Notes: generated by a model from the letters alone, not told the origin. DNA of 6,240 nt from Verrucomicrobiia bacterium (GCA_030042375.1 JASHZU010000098.1:1-6240), one strand, 5' to 3'; counted from the first letter of the stretch, positions 1 through 5,440 are shown. Made by a program: numbers and translations.

Positions 1-1299
1 TCCGTTAATCACAGTAAGCCGGGCATAAAAGAACAGCGGAAATTCAGGATCGTAACTCAAAACAGTTTGGCCGGGGCGCGCGTGAGTTTTGAAAAACTCC
101 AGCACGTCGGCAAAGCGGTCGGTGTAGGGCGTGGTGATGCCCGAGATATACTCGGCGATGGGAGATCGCAGGGAACGCCCATCGCGGAAAGGGAACGCCG
201 TGACAAGTGGAATAAAATTGCTGGTCATTTGTATGAGAAGAAGGCAAACGGCCAAGGCACGCCATTTTATATAGCGAAATAGCCACACGACGGCCAATAA
301 ACACATCACCGGCAGCAATGGTAAAAGGTATCGGTCGTAACAACCTGGCGCACAAAGGATGGCCAGAAAATAGAGAGGCAATAATAACAACAAAAAATGC
401 TCCCACTGAATTACCGGGAACGGACGGCCCTCTGGTTTGCGATCCTTGGAAAACAAGCCCAGGAGAGGCAGAAGAAAAATACAAAAGGGAAGGAAATCGA
501 AATTAATTTTTTCAAGGTATTGAAGCACTTTGGCCACATAGTTTTCGTCGCCGAGGGCATTTTTTTGGCCCCACGAATGCGCGTAAAGCAACCAGGGCAA
601 GGCAGCAACGAACAAAGCACCCAGCACTGTCGCAACCTGGAGCACGGCAGCGCGGCCCCGTTTTCGCAGCAGCCATCCCACGCACAGCACCGCAGGAAGA
701 TTGGCCACCACAATGATGTAGTTGCTGTAAAATTGCAGAACTAAAGCAAGCGCGGCGAGCCAGGCACCACGGCGGCGGGAGGCGAGCATCTCGAATATGC
801 CGTAGATAAAGAGGATTTCGCCAAAGACGGAAATGGGATAGTACCGGCATTGCCGGGCGTGCAGCAGAAAAACTTCCGAGGTGGCGAGTAAGGCGGCAGC
901 CGACATGGCCACCCAATGGTTCTGATAAATTTTCCAGGACACCAGCGCCAGCAGCACAACACAGCCCCAACCGATTAACGCAAAGGGCGCGCGCGCCGCC
1001 CAGGTGTTCTCGCCAAACACCAGGAAGGAGCTTGCGGCGAGGTAGTCCTGCATCCAGGGCGACCAAACCCAAACATGGCTGGGCGTTTCGTCCACGGTGC
1101 CATGCAGGAGGATGTAATTCGTGCCGTCGAATGTTTGGGGCACGCCAAATTGAACGACGTTCCGGGCCAGCACCGCCGTTTCCGCTTCATCACCCCAAAG
1201 CAGATGGTTGTCTAAATGGAAAAACAACAGCCAGAACGAGGCGGCAAAGAGAACAACATAGGCAACAAGAAACGCTTTAGTTTTTTTGGAGGCGTCCAT
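1..1299 (-). CDS. GT39/ArnT-like polytopic membrane glycosyltransferase, 3' end beyond window
   Basis: I read one continuous minus-strand frame of 433 codons from the ATG at 1297-1299 to the left edge, with no stop, so the C-terminus is missing. The N-terminus is a Lys-rich start followed by a membrane segment (about residues 9-27), then the first periplasmic loop with WGDEAE (35-40). Its Asp-Glu pair matches the catalytic acidic motif of GT39/PMT and ArnT-type enzymes, which move sugars from polyprenyl-phosphate carriers. RQCRYYP (149-155), further hydrophobic segments (about 105-121, 130-146, 157-172, 180-210, 219-240, 269-283, 302-317, 325-341, 348-366) and YDRYLLPLLP (321-330) also fit. 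Residues after about 395 look like the start of a soluble C-terminal domain. The start lies 19 bp after the thrS stop, suggesting co-transcription; the only ribosome-site candidate is a weak AGG. Acceptor (lipid A, protein or glycan) cannot be read from the sequence. Family call is confident, substrate is not. Confidence 0.85.
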   Translation of the reverse strand, partial: MDASKKTKAFLVAYVVLFAASFWLLFFHLDNHLLWGDEAETAVLARNVVQFGVPQTFDGTNYILLHGTVDETPSHVWVWSPWMQDYLAASSFLVFGENTWAARAPFALIGWGCVVLLALVSWKIYQNHWVAMSAAALLATSEVFLLHARQCRYYPISVFGEILFIYGIFEMLASRRRGAWLAALALVLQFYSNYIIVVANLPAVLCVGWLLRKRGRAAVLQVATVLGALFVAALPWLLYAHSWGQKNALGDENYVAKVLQYLEKINFDFLPFCIFLLPLLGLFSKDRKPEGRPFPVIQWEHFLLLLLPLYFLAILCAPGCYDRYLLPLLPVMCLLAVVWLFRYIKWRALAVCLLLIQMTSNFIPLVTAFPFRDGRSLRSPIAEYISGITTPYTDRFADVLEFFKTHARPGQTVLSYDPEFPLFFYARLTVING

Positions 1300-1318
1300 T
1301 AATTGCCTGGAATTTCGG

Positions 1319-3391
1319 TCACGGACGGCGCTCTTTGATGGCCGCCAGGATGTCCGCAATGACTTCAGCCTTTGGCTTGGCGCCGATATTGCCCTTGCCG
1401 TGCAACCGCACGCTCACGTTCCCGGCGTCCATATCGCGCCCGCCGATGACCAGCATCGTGTGGACTTTGGTCTGCTCGGCTTCCTGGATTTTGCCATTGA
1501 TTTTGTTCGAGGAAAAATCGGATTCCGCGCGCACAAAATTCGCGCGCAGTTCGTTCACGATTTGTTTCGCGTAACCGACGAGCTTCTCGTCATCGCCAAT
1601 GGTCATCACGCGGATCTGTTCCGGCGCAAGCCAGAGCGGGAAATTGCCCGCATAATGCTCAATGAGAAAACCAATGAAGCGCTCGTGCGTGCCCAATGGC
1701 GCGCGATGGATGCACAGGGGCGTTTTGTCCGAGTTATCACGGTCGCGATAGACGAGGCCGAATTTTTTCGGCACGGCGAAGTCCACCTGGTTCGTGGCGA
1801 TGGTGAACTCGCGGCCAATGGCGCTCCAGACCTGCACGTCGATTTTCGGACCGTAAAACGCGGCTTCGTTGGGGACTTCGACGAAATTGATGCCGGAATT
1901 TTTCAGGACATCGCGGACCATGTTTTCGGTCTGAATCCAGAGCTCCGGCTCATTGACAAATTTTGAGCCGATCCCGCTTAAGCGGGACGGATCGTGCGTG
2001 CTGAAACGCATCTGGTATTTGTCGAGGCCGAAGATTTTGAAATATTTCAGGTACATCTCATTGACGGCATTGAACTCCTCGGCGAACTGCTCCGGCGTGC
2101 AATAGATGTGCGCGTCGTTCATATTGAGCGAACGCACACGCATGAGGCCAAAAAGTTCGCCGCTCTGCTCGTAGCGATAGCAGGTGCCGTATTCGGCCAG
2201 CCGCAACGGCAAATCACGATAGCTCCGTGGCTCTGCCGAGAAAACGCGGTGATGGTGCGGGCAATTCATGGCTTTGAGGTAGTAGTTTTCAACCAATGGC
2301 AATTGGAACAATTCTTTTGTGGTGTCGCGTAATTCTTCGAGCAGCTTTAAATGACCTGGAAGAATTTCACCGGCGTGATCGCCAACTCTGCGTTCCAATA
2401 ATTGCAGCTCTTGAATGGAATTAAGCGCATGCTGATGAAACTCCGTAATCTTCAATGCCGCTACCGCTCCAGATTCCCAGCATTTGTCCCACAGCTTTTG
2501 CTTTCTAGCAGCAAGTTCACTGCGCTTTTTCGCAATTTCATCTATTTGGATCGGCGGAAACATTGATTCCTGATAGAGAGGAATGTGACCACTTGTCACA
2601 TACATTTTCTCGCGAGCGATATGTGGCGTTTTCACACGCACATAGCCGGCGGCGAATTCGGTTTCTTTCGCGAGCTTTTCCAGTTCTTCCACAATGGCCG
2701 TGCCCTTGGGCAGCCAGAGCGGCAGGCCGGGGCCGACGTATTCGGTATCAATGGCGAACAGGCCCATCTCGGTGCCAATCTTCCGGTGGTCGCGTTTTTT
2801 GGCTTCTTCAATCATCGTGAAGTAGGCCTCCATCTCGGTCTTGTTCTTGAAGGCGGTGCCGTAGATGCGCTGGAGCTGCGGGTTCTTTTCATCGCCCTTG
2901 TAATAAGCGCTGGCCACGGTAGTGAGCTTGAACGCGCCGATGTTGCCGGTGCGCATGACATGCGGCCCGGCGCAGAGGTCGAGGAAATCGCCATTCTTGA
3001 AATAGGAAATTGGCTCGCCCTCGGGAATGGCTTCGAGGTTGCCGATTTTGAATTTGCTGGGATTGCCGGGGCGTTCGGCCAGGCCGCCGAGACGGCCGCT
3101 TTCCGCGTCCTTCATGGCCTGCTCGCGCGTCACGACGATTTTTTCAAAGGTATGGTTCGCCTTGATTTCCTTTTTCATCTCCTCCTCGATCTTTTGGAAA
3201 TCCTCGGGCGAGATGCGATGCGGCAAATCAACGTCGTAATAAAATCCGTTTTCGACGGGTGGGCCGGCGGCGAATTGGGCCTCGGGCCAGAGGCGGAGGA
3301 TGGCGGTGGCCATGACGTGCGCGGCGGAATGCCGGATGCGCTCCAGCTCAGTCATTTTGGCGCGGTCATCGAGAGTCTTGCGGTCTTGCAT
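1319..3391 (-). CDS. thrS: Threonyl-tRNA synthetase lacking the TGS domain, with an internal insertion
   Basis: This cytoplasmic enzyme joins threonine to tRNA-Thr and hydrolyses mischarged Ser-tRNA-Thr. With the start at 3391 it has 690 residues. Editing domain: HSAAH (21-25) and CAGPH (140-144) supply the HxxxH and CxxxH active-site residues, and GPPVENGFYYD (43-53) is typical. Catalytic class II domain: AMNCP (374-378) gives the zinc Cys; YRYEQSGELFGLMRVR is motif 2; NDAHIYC gives the second zinc ligand; IHRAPLGTHERF is motif 3 with the third zinc His. The C-terminal anticodon-binding domain starts near PLWLAPEQIRVM and is complete. The N-terminal TGS domain of E. coli-type ThrRS is absent. 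About 87 extra residues (281-367) sit between MFPP and ENYYLKAMNCP. No start has a good Shine-Dalgarno. ATG 3391 is chosen over TTG 3460, whose extra 23 residues look like translated spacer; ATG 3355 (MTELERIRHS) is an equally reasonable alternative. The glycosyltransferase follows after 19 bp. Confidence 0.97.
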   Translation of the reverse strand: MQDRKTLDDRAKMTELERIRHSAAHVMATAILRLWPEAQFAAGPPVENGFYYDVDLPHRISPEDFQKIEEEMKKEIKANHTFEKIVVTREQAMKDAESGRLGGLAERPGNPSKFKIGNLEAIPEGEPISYFKNGDFLDLCAGPHVMRTGNIGAFKLTTVASAYYKGDEKNPQLQRIYGTAFKNKTEMEAYFTMIEEAKKRDHRKIGTEMGLFAIDTEYVGPGLPLWLPKGTAIVEELEKLAKETEFAAGYVRVKTPHIAREKMYVTSGHIPLYQESMFPPIQIDEIAKKRSELAARKQKLWDKCWESGAVAALKITEFHQHALNSIQELQLLERRVGDHAGEILPGHLKLLEELRDTTKELFQLPLVENYYLKAMNCPHHHRVFSAEPRSYRDLPLRLAEYGTCYRYEQSGELFGLMRVRSLNMNDAHIYCTPEQFAEEFNAVNEMYLKYFKIFGLDKYQMRFSTHDPSRLSGIGSKFVNEPELWIQTENMVRDVLKNSGINFVEVPNEAAFYGPKIDVQVWSAIGREFTIATNQVDFAVPKKFGLVYRDRDNSDKTPLCIHRAPLGTHERFIGFLIEHYAGNFPLWLAPEQIRVMTIGDDEKLVGYAKQIVNELRANFVRAESDFSSNKINGKIQEAEQTKVHTMLVIGGRDMDAGNVSVRLHGKGNIGAKPKAEVIADILAAIKERRP
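2291..2551 (-). other. In-frame ~87-residue insertion inside the ThrRS catalytic domain
   Basis: These 261 bp encode ThrRS residues 281-367. Compared with E. coli ThrRS recalled from memory, where only a handful of residues separate the MF of the MFTT segment from the zinc-site MNCP segment, almost all of this stretch is extra. It is rich in Lys, Glu, Leu and Ala with patterns such as IAKKRSELAARKQKLW and LKLLEELRDTTKELF, so a bundle or hairpin of helices is likely. By hand count its GC is 116/261 (44%), against about 50-65% in the 60-bp flanking blocks I counted. The frame is kept and every catalytic and zinc residue remains on both sides. It is far too short for a typical intein and has no intein splice-junction residues at its edges. 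The edges are estimates, good to a few residues. Confidence 0.75.
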
Positions 3392-3480
3392 AAATCGTGA
3401 AGGTACAGGGGAACAAAAAACGGGGGAAAATACAAGCCGGCAAGCTGGTGGCAGCGCCAAACAATCTTTTTTTCTGAAAA

Positions 3481-3530
3481 CTGCTTAATGGAGCTTAATA
3501 CAGCTTAATTTGGCTTAACGGAGCTTAATA
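3481..3530. repeat. Decamer tract A: five 10-bp units with invariant GCTTAA
   Basis: Five consecutive 10-bp units share the core GCTTAA, starting at 3483, 3493, 3503, 3513 and 3523. The two bases before it and the two after it vary (for example GAGCTTAATA, CAGCTTAATT, TGGCTTAACG). The spacing is exactly 10 bp, about one helical turn, and is not a multiple of three, so it is not coding. On the minus strand the core reads TTAAGC. The tract ends about 90 bp upstream of the thrS start, so it could influence thrS transcription, but no function is shown. Confidence 0.88.
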
Positions 3531-3599
3531 AGAGCGACCGGATACGCTCACAGGCTCGCCCGCTTCGCGGATATGGAAGGATTCGTCTTTAGCCTTTTA

Positions 3600-3626
3600 C
3601 CCCGGCCCCGCGAAGCGGGACCGGGG
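3600..3626. repeat. GC-rich hairpin, 11 pairs, one mismatch, GAA loop
   Basis: The arms 3600-3611 and 3615-3626 pair as CCCCGG-C-CCCGC with GCGGG-A-CCGGGG around a GAA triloop, leaving one C/A mismatch. No T-run follows on either strand, so it does not look like an intrinsic terminator. It is the first of three adjacent CCCCG/CGGGG hairpins, which suggests a dispersed palindromic repeat rather than a gene-specific signal. Confidence 0.75.
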
Positions 3627-3639
3627 CTATATATCTGTC

Positions 3640-3676
3640 GCCCCGCCGGGGCTTTGGCTTGCCCCGTTTTACGGGG
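3640..3676. repeat. Two short CCCC/GGGG hairpins in tandem
   Basis: GCCCC-GCC-GGGGC occupies 3640-3652 (5 bp stem, 3-base loop). CCCCGT-TTT-ACGGGG occupies 3662-3676 (6 bp stem, 3-base loop). Both resemble the longer hairpin at 3600-3626 in arm sequence. Neither is followed by a T-run of the kind a terminator needs. Their function is unknown. Confidence 0.65.
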
Positions 3677-3697
3677 TGAACCTTGCTGCACATGGCA

Positions 3698-3721
3698 CCC
3701 CCCCCTCCCCCCTCCAGGGGG
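3698..3721. repeat. C8-T-C6 tract ending in CCCCC-TCCA-GGGGG hairpin
   Basis: The plus strand has C8 (3698-3705), T, C6 (3707-3712), TCCA, then G5 (3717-3721). The last C5 and G5 can pair around a TCCA loop. The minus strand is therefore strongly G-rich and could in principle form a quadruplex. Such runs are length-unstable and also prone to sequencing error, so exact counts deserve caution. Confidence 0.7.
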
Positions 3722-3764
3722 TCTTGTACAGGTTTGTATAGCTTTGTACCGGTTTGCACAGGGT
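3721..3764. repeat. Decamer tract B: four 10-bp units with TTGTA/TTGCA core
   Basis: The core TTGTA or TTGCA starts at 3724, 3734, 3744 and 3754, an exact 10-bp period, with a degenerate fifth unit near 3764 (GTGTAA). Shifted slightly, the units read CAGGTTTGTA, TAGCTTTGTA, CCGGTTTGCA, that is, YAG/CCG then a pyrimidine-rich TT block, similar in plan to tracts A and C. It directly abuts the C/G hairpin at 3698-3721. Confidence 0.82.
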
Positions 3765-3786
3765 GTAATTTTTAGCCGGCCACCCA

Positions 3787-3800
3787 CCCCCCGGGGGGGG
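3787..3800. repeat. C6G8 homopolymer palindrome
   Basis: Six C (3787-3792) run straight into eight G (3793-3800), giving a perfect 12-bp palindrome plus two extra G. It sits between decamer tracts B and C. It may mark the junction of repeat units; no role is evident. Confidence 0.7.
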
Positions 3801-3850
3801 AACCCTTTATTAGCCTTTGGCAGCCTTGACTAGGCTTTAGCAGGCTTAAC
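3801..3850. repeat. Decamer tract C: five 10-bp units with AGCCTT/AGGCTT core
   Basis: CTT occurs at 3805, 3815, 3825, 3835 and 3845, exactly 10 bp apart, in units such as TAGCCTTTGG, CAGCCTTGAC, TAGGCTTTAG and CAGGCTTAAC. The last unit contains GGCTTAAC, also found in tract A at 3512-3519, tying the two tracts to one family. The first unit (3801-3810) is the most divergent. The period excludes a coding explanation. Confidence 0.82.
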
Positions 3851-3973
3851 TTTTTGGGCAGCCTGAGTGCCTTTTGCCAAGTCAGGCCGTTCGAAAAGCG
3901 GCGCTAAAGCGCGCGCGCATTCCAAACGCTTCGCACCATCTGCCAGAGCAGTGCATTCTAATATGTCAAAGAA

Positions 3974-4020
3974 CCCTCCTTCGCTGAAGCTACGGAGGGC
4001 AGGCCCGCCTTCGTTTAGGC
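3974..4020. repeat. REP-like element: 17-bp imperfect direct repeat flanking an inverted GGAGGG arm
   Basis: Two 17-bp copies, 3974-3990 and 4004-4020, match at 13 positions (CCCTCCTTCG... and CCCGCCTTCG...) and are exactly 30 bp apart. The first copy also pairs with the intervening sequence: CCCTCC at 3974-3979 with GGAGGG at 3994-3999, with an inner CTTC-GCT-GAAG hairpin. The wording resembles palindromic repeats scattered through many environmental bacterial genomes (recalled, not searched), so a dispersed extragenic repeat is likely. Confidence 0.65.
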
Positions 4021-4120
4021 ATTAGCCCACCGTGCGAGATTTTACAGAGGAGAGAAATAAACCGTTAGTTCCGCAATACCTCTAAATTTACGATATACAA
4101 TTTACGCGAGGAAGAGTGAA

Positions 4121-4160
4121 CAGTATGGACAGACACGAACTAACACGGACTCACCGCGAA
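4121..4160. repeat. Decamer tract D (weak): two ACACGRAC units plus degenerate neighbours
   Basis: ACACGAAC at 4133-4140 and ACACGGAC at 4143-4150 are 10 bp apart. The preceding block ends in TATGGAC and the following one reads ACCGCGAA in the same register. With only two clean copies, chance cannot be excluded; the case rests on the same 10-bp spacing as tracts A-C in the same spacer. Confidence 0.5.
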
Positions 4161-4170
4161 AGGGAAGACG

Positions 4171-4190
4171 GTGCGCAGGGGACTGCGCGC
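4171..4190 (-). terminator. Hairpin 27 nt after the lacI-type stop; possible terminator or dispersed palindrome
   Basis: GTGCGCAG and CTGCGCGC pair over 8 positions (one G-T wobble) around a 4-base loop, beginning 27 nt downstream of the minus-strand stop codon of the LacI-type gene. In the minus-strand transcript the stem is followed by CGTCTTCCCTTTCG, only loosely U-rich. Position and stem fit a terminator; the poor U-tract argues against a strong one. It also resembles palindromes I recall as common between genes in Verrucomicrobiota. Confidence 0.45.
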
Positions 4191-4216
4191 CCTACCTTAA
4201 GATGCTGCACCTGCGA

Positions 4217-5230
4217 TTAAGCCGCTTTGGGCGCGGCGGTGCTGTCGCGCTCGAGGAGTTCGCCGGGGATGCGCCGGGTCTGCACTTTTTCGCCGCGCAG
4301 CAATTGCGCCATCATTTCCACCGCAGCCGCGCCCAGCCGGTATTTGGGCTGGCGCACCGTCGTGAGCGGCACGCGGAAATGGTCCGCCAATAAAATATTC
4401 CCAAAGCCGGCCACAGAAATGTCCCCGGGAATCTTAAGGCCCTGCGTCAGCAGCGTCGTGGCGCAGCCGATGGCGACCAAATCGTTCACGGCCTGCACGG
4501 CGGTGGCATCGAATTTTTCATTCAGCATTTGCAGCGCGGCCTTGGTGCCGTCCTCAATGGTGCCGCCGGCCTGGAAAACCAGTTTGTCGTCCACGTCCAG
4601 GTTCGCCTCGCGCAAGGCGCGGCGGTAGCCCTCAAAACGGTCGTGTGCCCACGGCGCGACCTGCGGCCCGGCCAGGTAGGCGATGCGCTTGTGACCGAGC
4701 TGGAGCAAATGGCGCGTGACATTATAACTGGCGATGAGTTCCTCGACTTCCGCGCCGGGAAACGATTTGCAAAACGGCGCGGGCTGTCCCAGCAAAACCA
4801 CGGGCGTTTGGCGCGCCATGATTTCCTGGTAAATGCGCGCTTCGGCGGTAAAGCGATAGACGGGCGAGATAAACAGTCCGTCCACGCGGCGCGACAGCAA
4901 ATGGCGGATGCATTGCTCCTCGCGCTCACTTTGGTTCAGAGTATGCGCCAGCAAAATATCGTAGCCCAATTCATGGGCACGCTCCTCCACGGCAAAAGTA
5001 ATCCGGCCAAAAATCGGGTCGGTGATGGACGGGATAACGAGCCCAAACATCTTGGTGGTTTTCGTGCGCAAGCCCTGCGCGCTGGAATCCGGCACATAAC
5101 CCATTTGCTGCGCGAGCGCCTTGAGCCGCGCCTTCGTGGCAGAGGAAACGTCCGGCTCGTCCCGTAACGCCTTTGAGACGGTCATGACTGAAACACCCGC
5201 GTGGCGGGCAATGTCTTTTAATCGAACCAT
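4217..5230 (-). CDS. LacI/GalR-family transcriptional regulator
   Basis: A complete 337-residue protein, the usual length for the family. The N-terminal DNA-binding helix-turn-helix is KDIARHAGVSVMTVSKALRD (5-24), then VSSATKARLKALAQQMGY and the hinge helix around SSAQGLR (49-55) with the minor-groove Leu. The periplasmic-binding-protein-like effector domain starts at KMFGLVIPSITDPIF (60-74). It contains the family landmarks LLQLGHKRIAYLAGP (175-189), AVNDLVAIG (247-255), IPGDISVAGF (267-276) and PLTTVRQP (288-295). The protein likely binds DNA as a dimer and responds to a small ligand, classically a sugar. The start is fixed by the helix-turn-helix, although AGGA abuts the ATG directly and is too close to serve as a normal ribosome site. 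No carbohydrate operon is visible beside it, so ligand and targets are unknown. Inverted repeats just upstream could allow autoregulation. Confidence 0.95.
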   Translation of the reverse strand: MVRLKDIARHAGVSVMTVSKALRDEPDVSSATKARLKALAQQMGYVPDSSAQGLRTKTTKMFGLVIPSITDPIFGRITFAVEERAHELGYDILLAHTLNQSEREEQCIRHLLSRRVDGLFISPVYRFTAEARIYQEIMARQTPVVLLGQPAPFCKSFPGAEVEELIASYNVTRHLLQLGHKRIAYLAGPQVAPWAHDRFEGYRRALREANLDVDDKLVFQAGGTIEDGTKAALQMLNEKFDATAVQAVNDLVAIGCATTLLTQGLKIPGDISVAGFGNILLADHFRVPLTTVRQPKYRLGAAAVEMMAQLLRGEKVQTRRIPGELLERDSTAAPKAA

Positions 5231-5235
5231 TCCTG

Positions 5236-5250
5236 TTTAATCCGTTTAAA
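5236..5250. promoter_or_regulatory. Candidate operator: TTTAA-N5-TTAAA just before the lacI-type start
   Basis: A 15-bp inverted repeat, TTTAATCCGTTTAAA, ends 5 bp upstream of the start codon of the LacI-type gene. A palindrome with a CG near its centre in this position is what an autoregulatory operator of this family could look like. The arms are AT-only and short, so chance is possible. No matching second copy was seen in the window. Confidence 0.3.
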
Positions 5251-5306
5251 GTGGTAAGGTAAAAGTCTTGGTTTGGGTCATGCTCCCCGCCATCTTGGCC
5301 GAAAGT

Positions 5307-5369
5307 GCTAAAACGGGAACTCCCGCGACAATTTTTGTTTTCAATTTCACTCTTTCTAATCGTTTTAGC
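5307..5369. promoter_or_regulatory. 9-bp perfect inverted repeat with 45-bp spacing upstream of lacI-type gene
   Basis: GCTAAAACG (5307-5315) and its exact reverse complement CGTTTTAGC (5361-5369) face each other in the nadK-lacI spacer, with centres 54 bp apart, close to five helical turns. Each half carries AAAACG, resembling half-sites of LacI/GalR operators, whose symmetric form has a central CG. A smaller CGGG-AGTT-CCCG hairpin followed by TTTT on the minus strand overlaps the inner end of one arm (5314-5325) and could instead be a weak terminator for nadK. Paired operator, RNA stem or chance remain open. Confidence 0.35.
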
Positions 5370-5440
5370 AAAAGCCGACGTTAAATTCCAGCAATTACCA
5401 TACCCAAGCCACTCGATACTACTACCTGTGCGCCAATAAC

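Larger units (their letters stand above)
3392..4216. other. Repeat-dense non-coding region between lacI-type gene and thrS
   Basis: These 825 bp contain no reading frame with recognisable protein character on either strand; the two overlapping frames near 3548-3833 are translations of hairpins and tandem repeats. The thrS promoter must lie here or upstream, but I could not pick a convincing -35/-10 pair. Features listed separately: decamer tracts at 3481-3530, 3721-3764, 3801-3850 and (weak) 4121-4160; hairpins at 3600-3626 and 3640-3676; homopolymer C/G tracts at 3698-3721 and 3787-3800; a double repeat at 3974-4020; and a hairpin at 4171-4190. Stretches of about 3392-3480, 3851-3973 and 4021-4120 show nothing I can name, apart from a short GCGC-TAAA-GCGC palindrome near 3901. 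Confidence 0.8.

Noticed and set aside
44..1193. Several overlapping minus-strand frames suggesting a broken or frameshifted gene
   Set aside because: The frame beginning at 1299 is open without interruption to the window edge and reads as a coherent membrane glycosyltransferase; the others are shadows.
2291..2551. Intein in thrS
   Set aside because: The extra segment is about 87 residues, shorter than mini-inteins, and lacks the splice-site Cys/Ser start and His-Asn end.
2585..3400. Long plus-strand frame (271 codons) and others such as 1286-1966 antisense to thrS
   Set aside because: They lie opposite thrS, whose protein is unmistakable; the antisense translations show no family motif and arise from codon bias.
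3392..3460. Upstream TTG start for thrS at 3460, adding 23 residues
   Set aside because: The added residues are Pro/Cys-rich with no TGS similarity, and ATG starts at 3391 or 3355 are more plausible.
3392..3600. T-box or similar leader controlling thrS
   Set aside because: No T-box sequence, specifier stem or antiterminator arrangement could be identified on the minus strand.
3548..3833. Two short frames on opposite strands in the spacer (3548-3787 and 3573-3833)
   Set aside because: Their residues come from GC hairpins, homopolymer runs and decamer repeats, with no protein-like conservation signal.
3481..3850. CRISPR array
   Set aside because: The units are contiguous 10-mers without 25-40 bp repeats or unique spacers, and no cas genes are present.
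4125..4220. 31-codon plus-strand frame with GAGGA 12 bp before its ATG
   Set aside because: It is built from decamer tract D and the 4171-4190 hairpin and overlaps the end of the lacI-type gene; too short and repeat-derived to support.
5370..5440. Sigma-54 type -24/-12 promoter upstream of the lacI-type gene (TGGC...TTGC)
   Set aside because: The spacing between the two elements does not match the required distance in any alignment.
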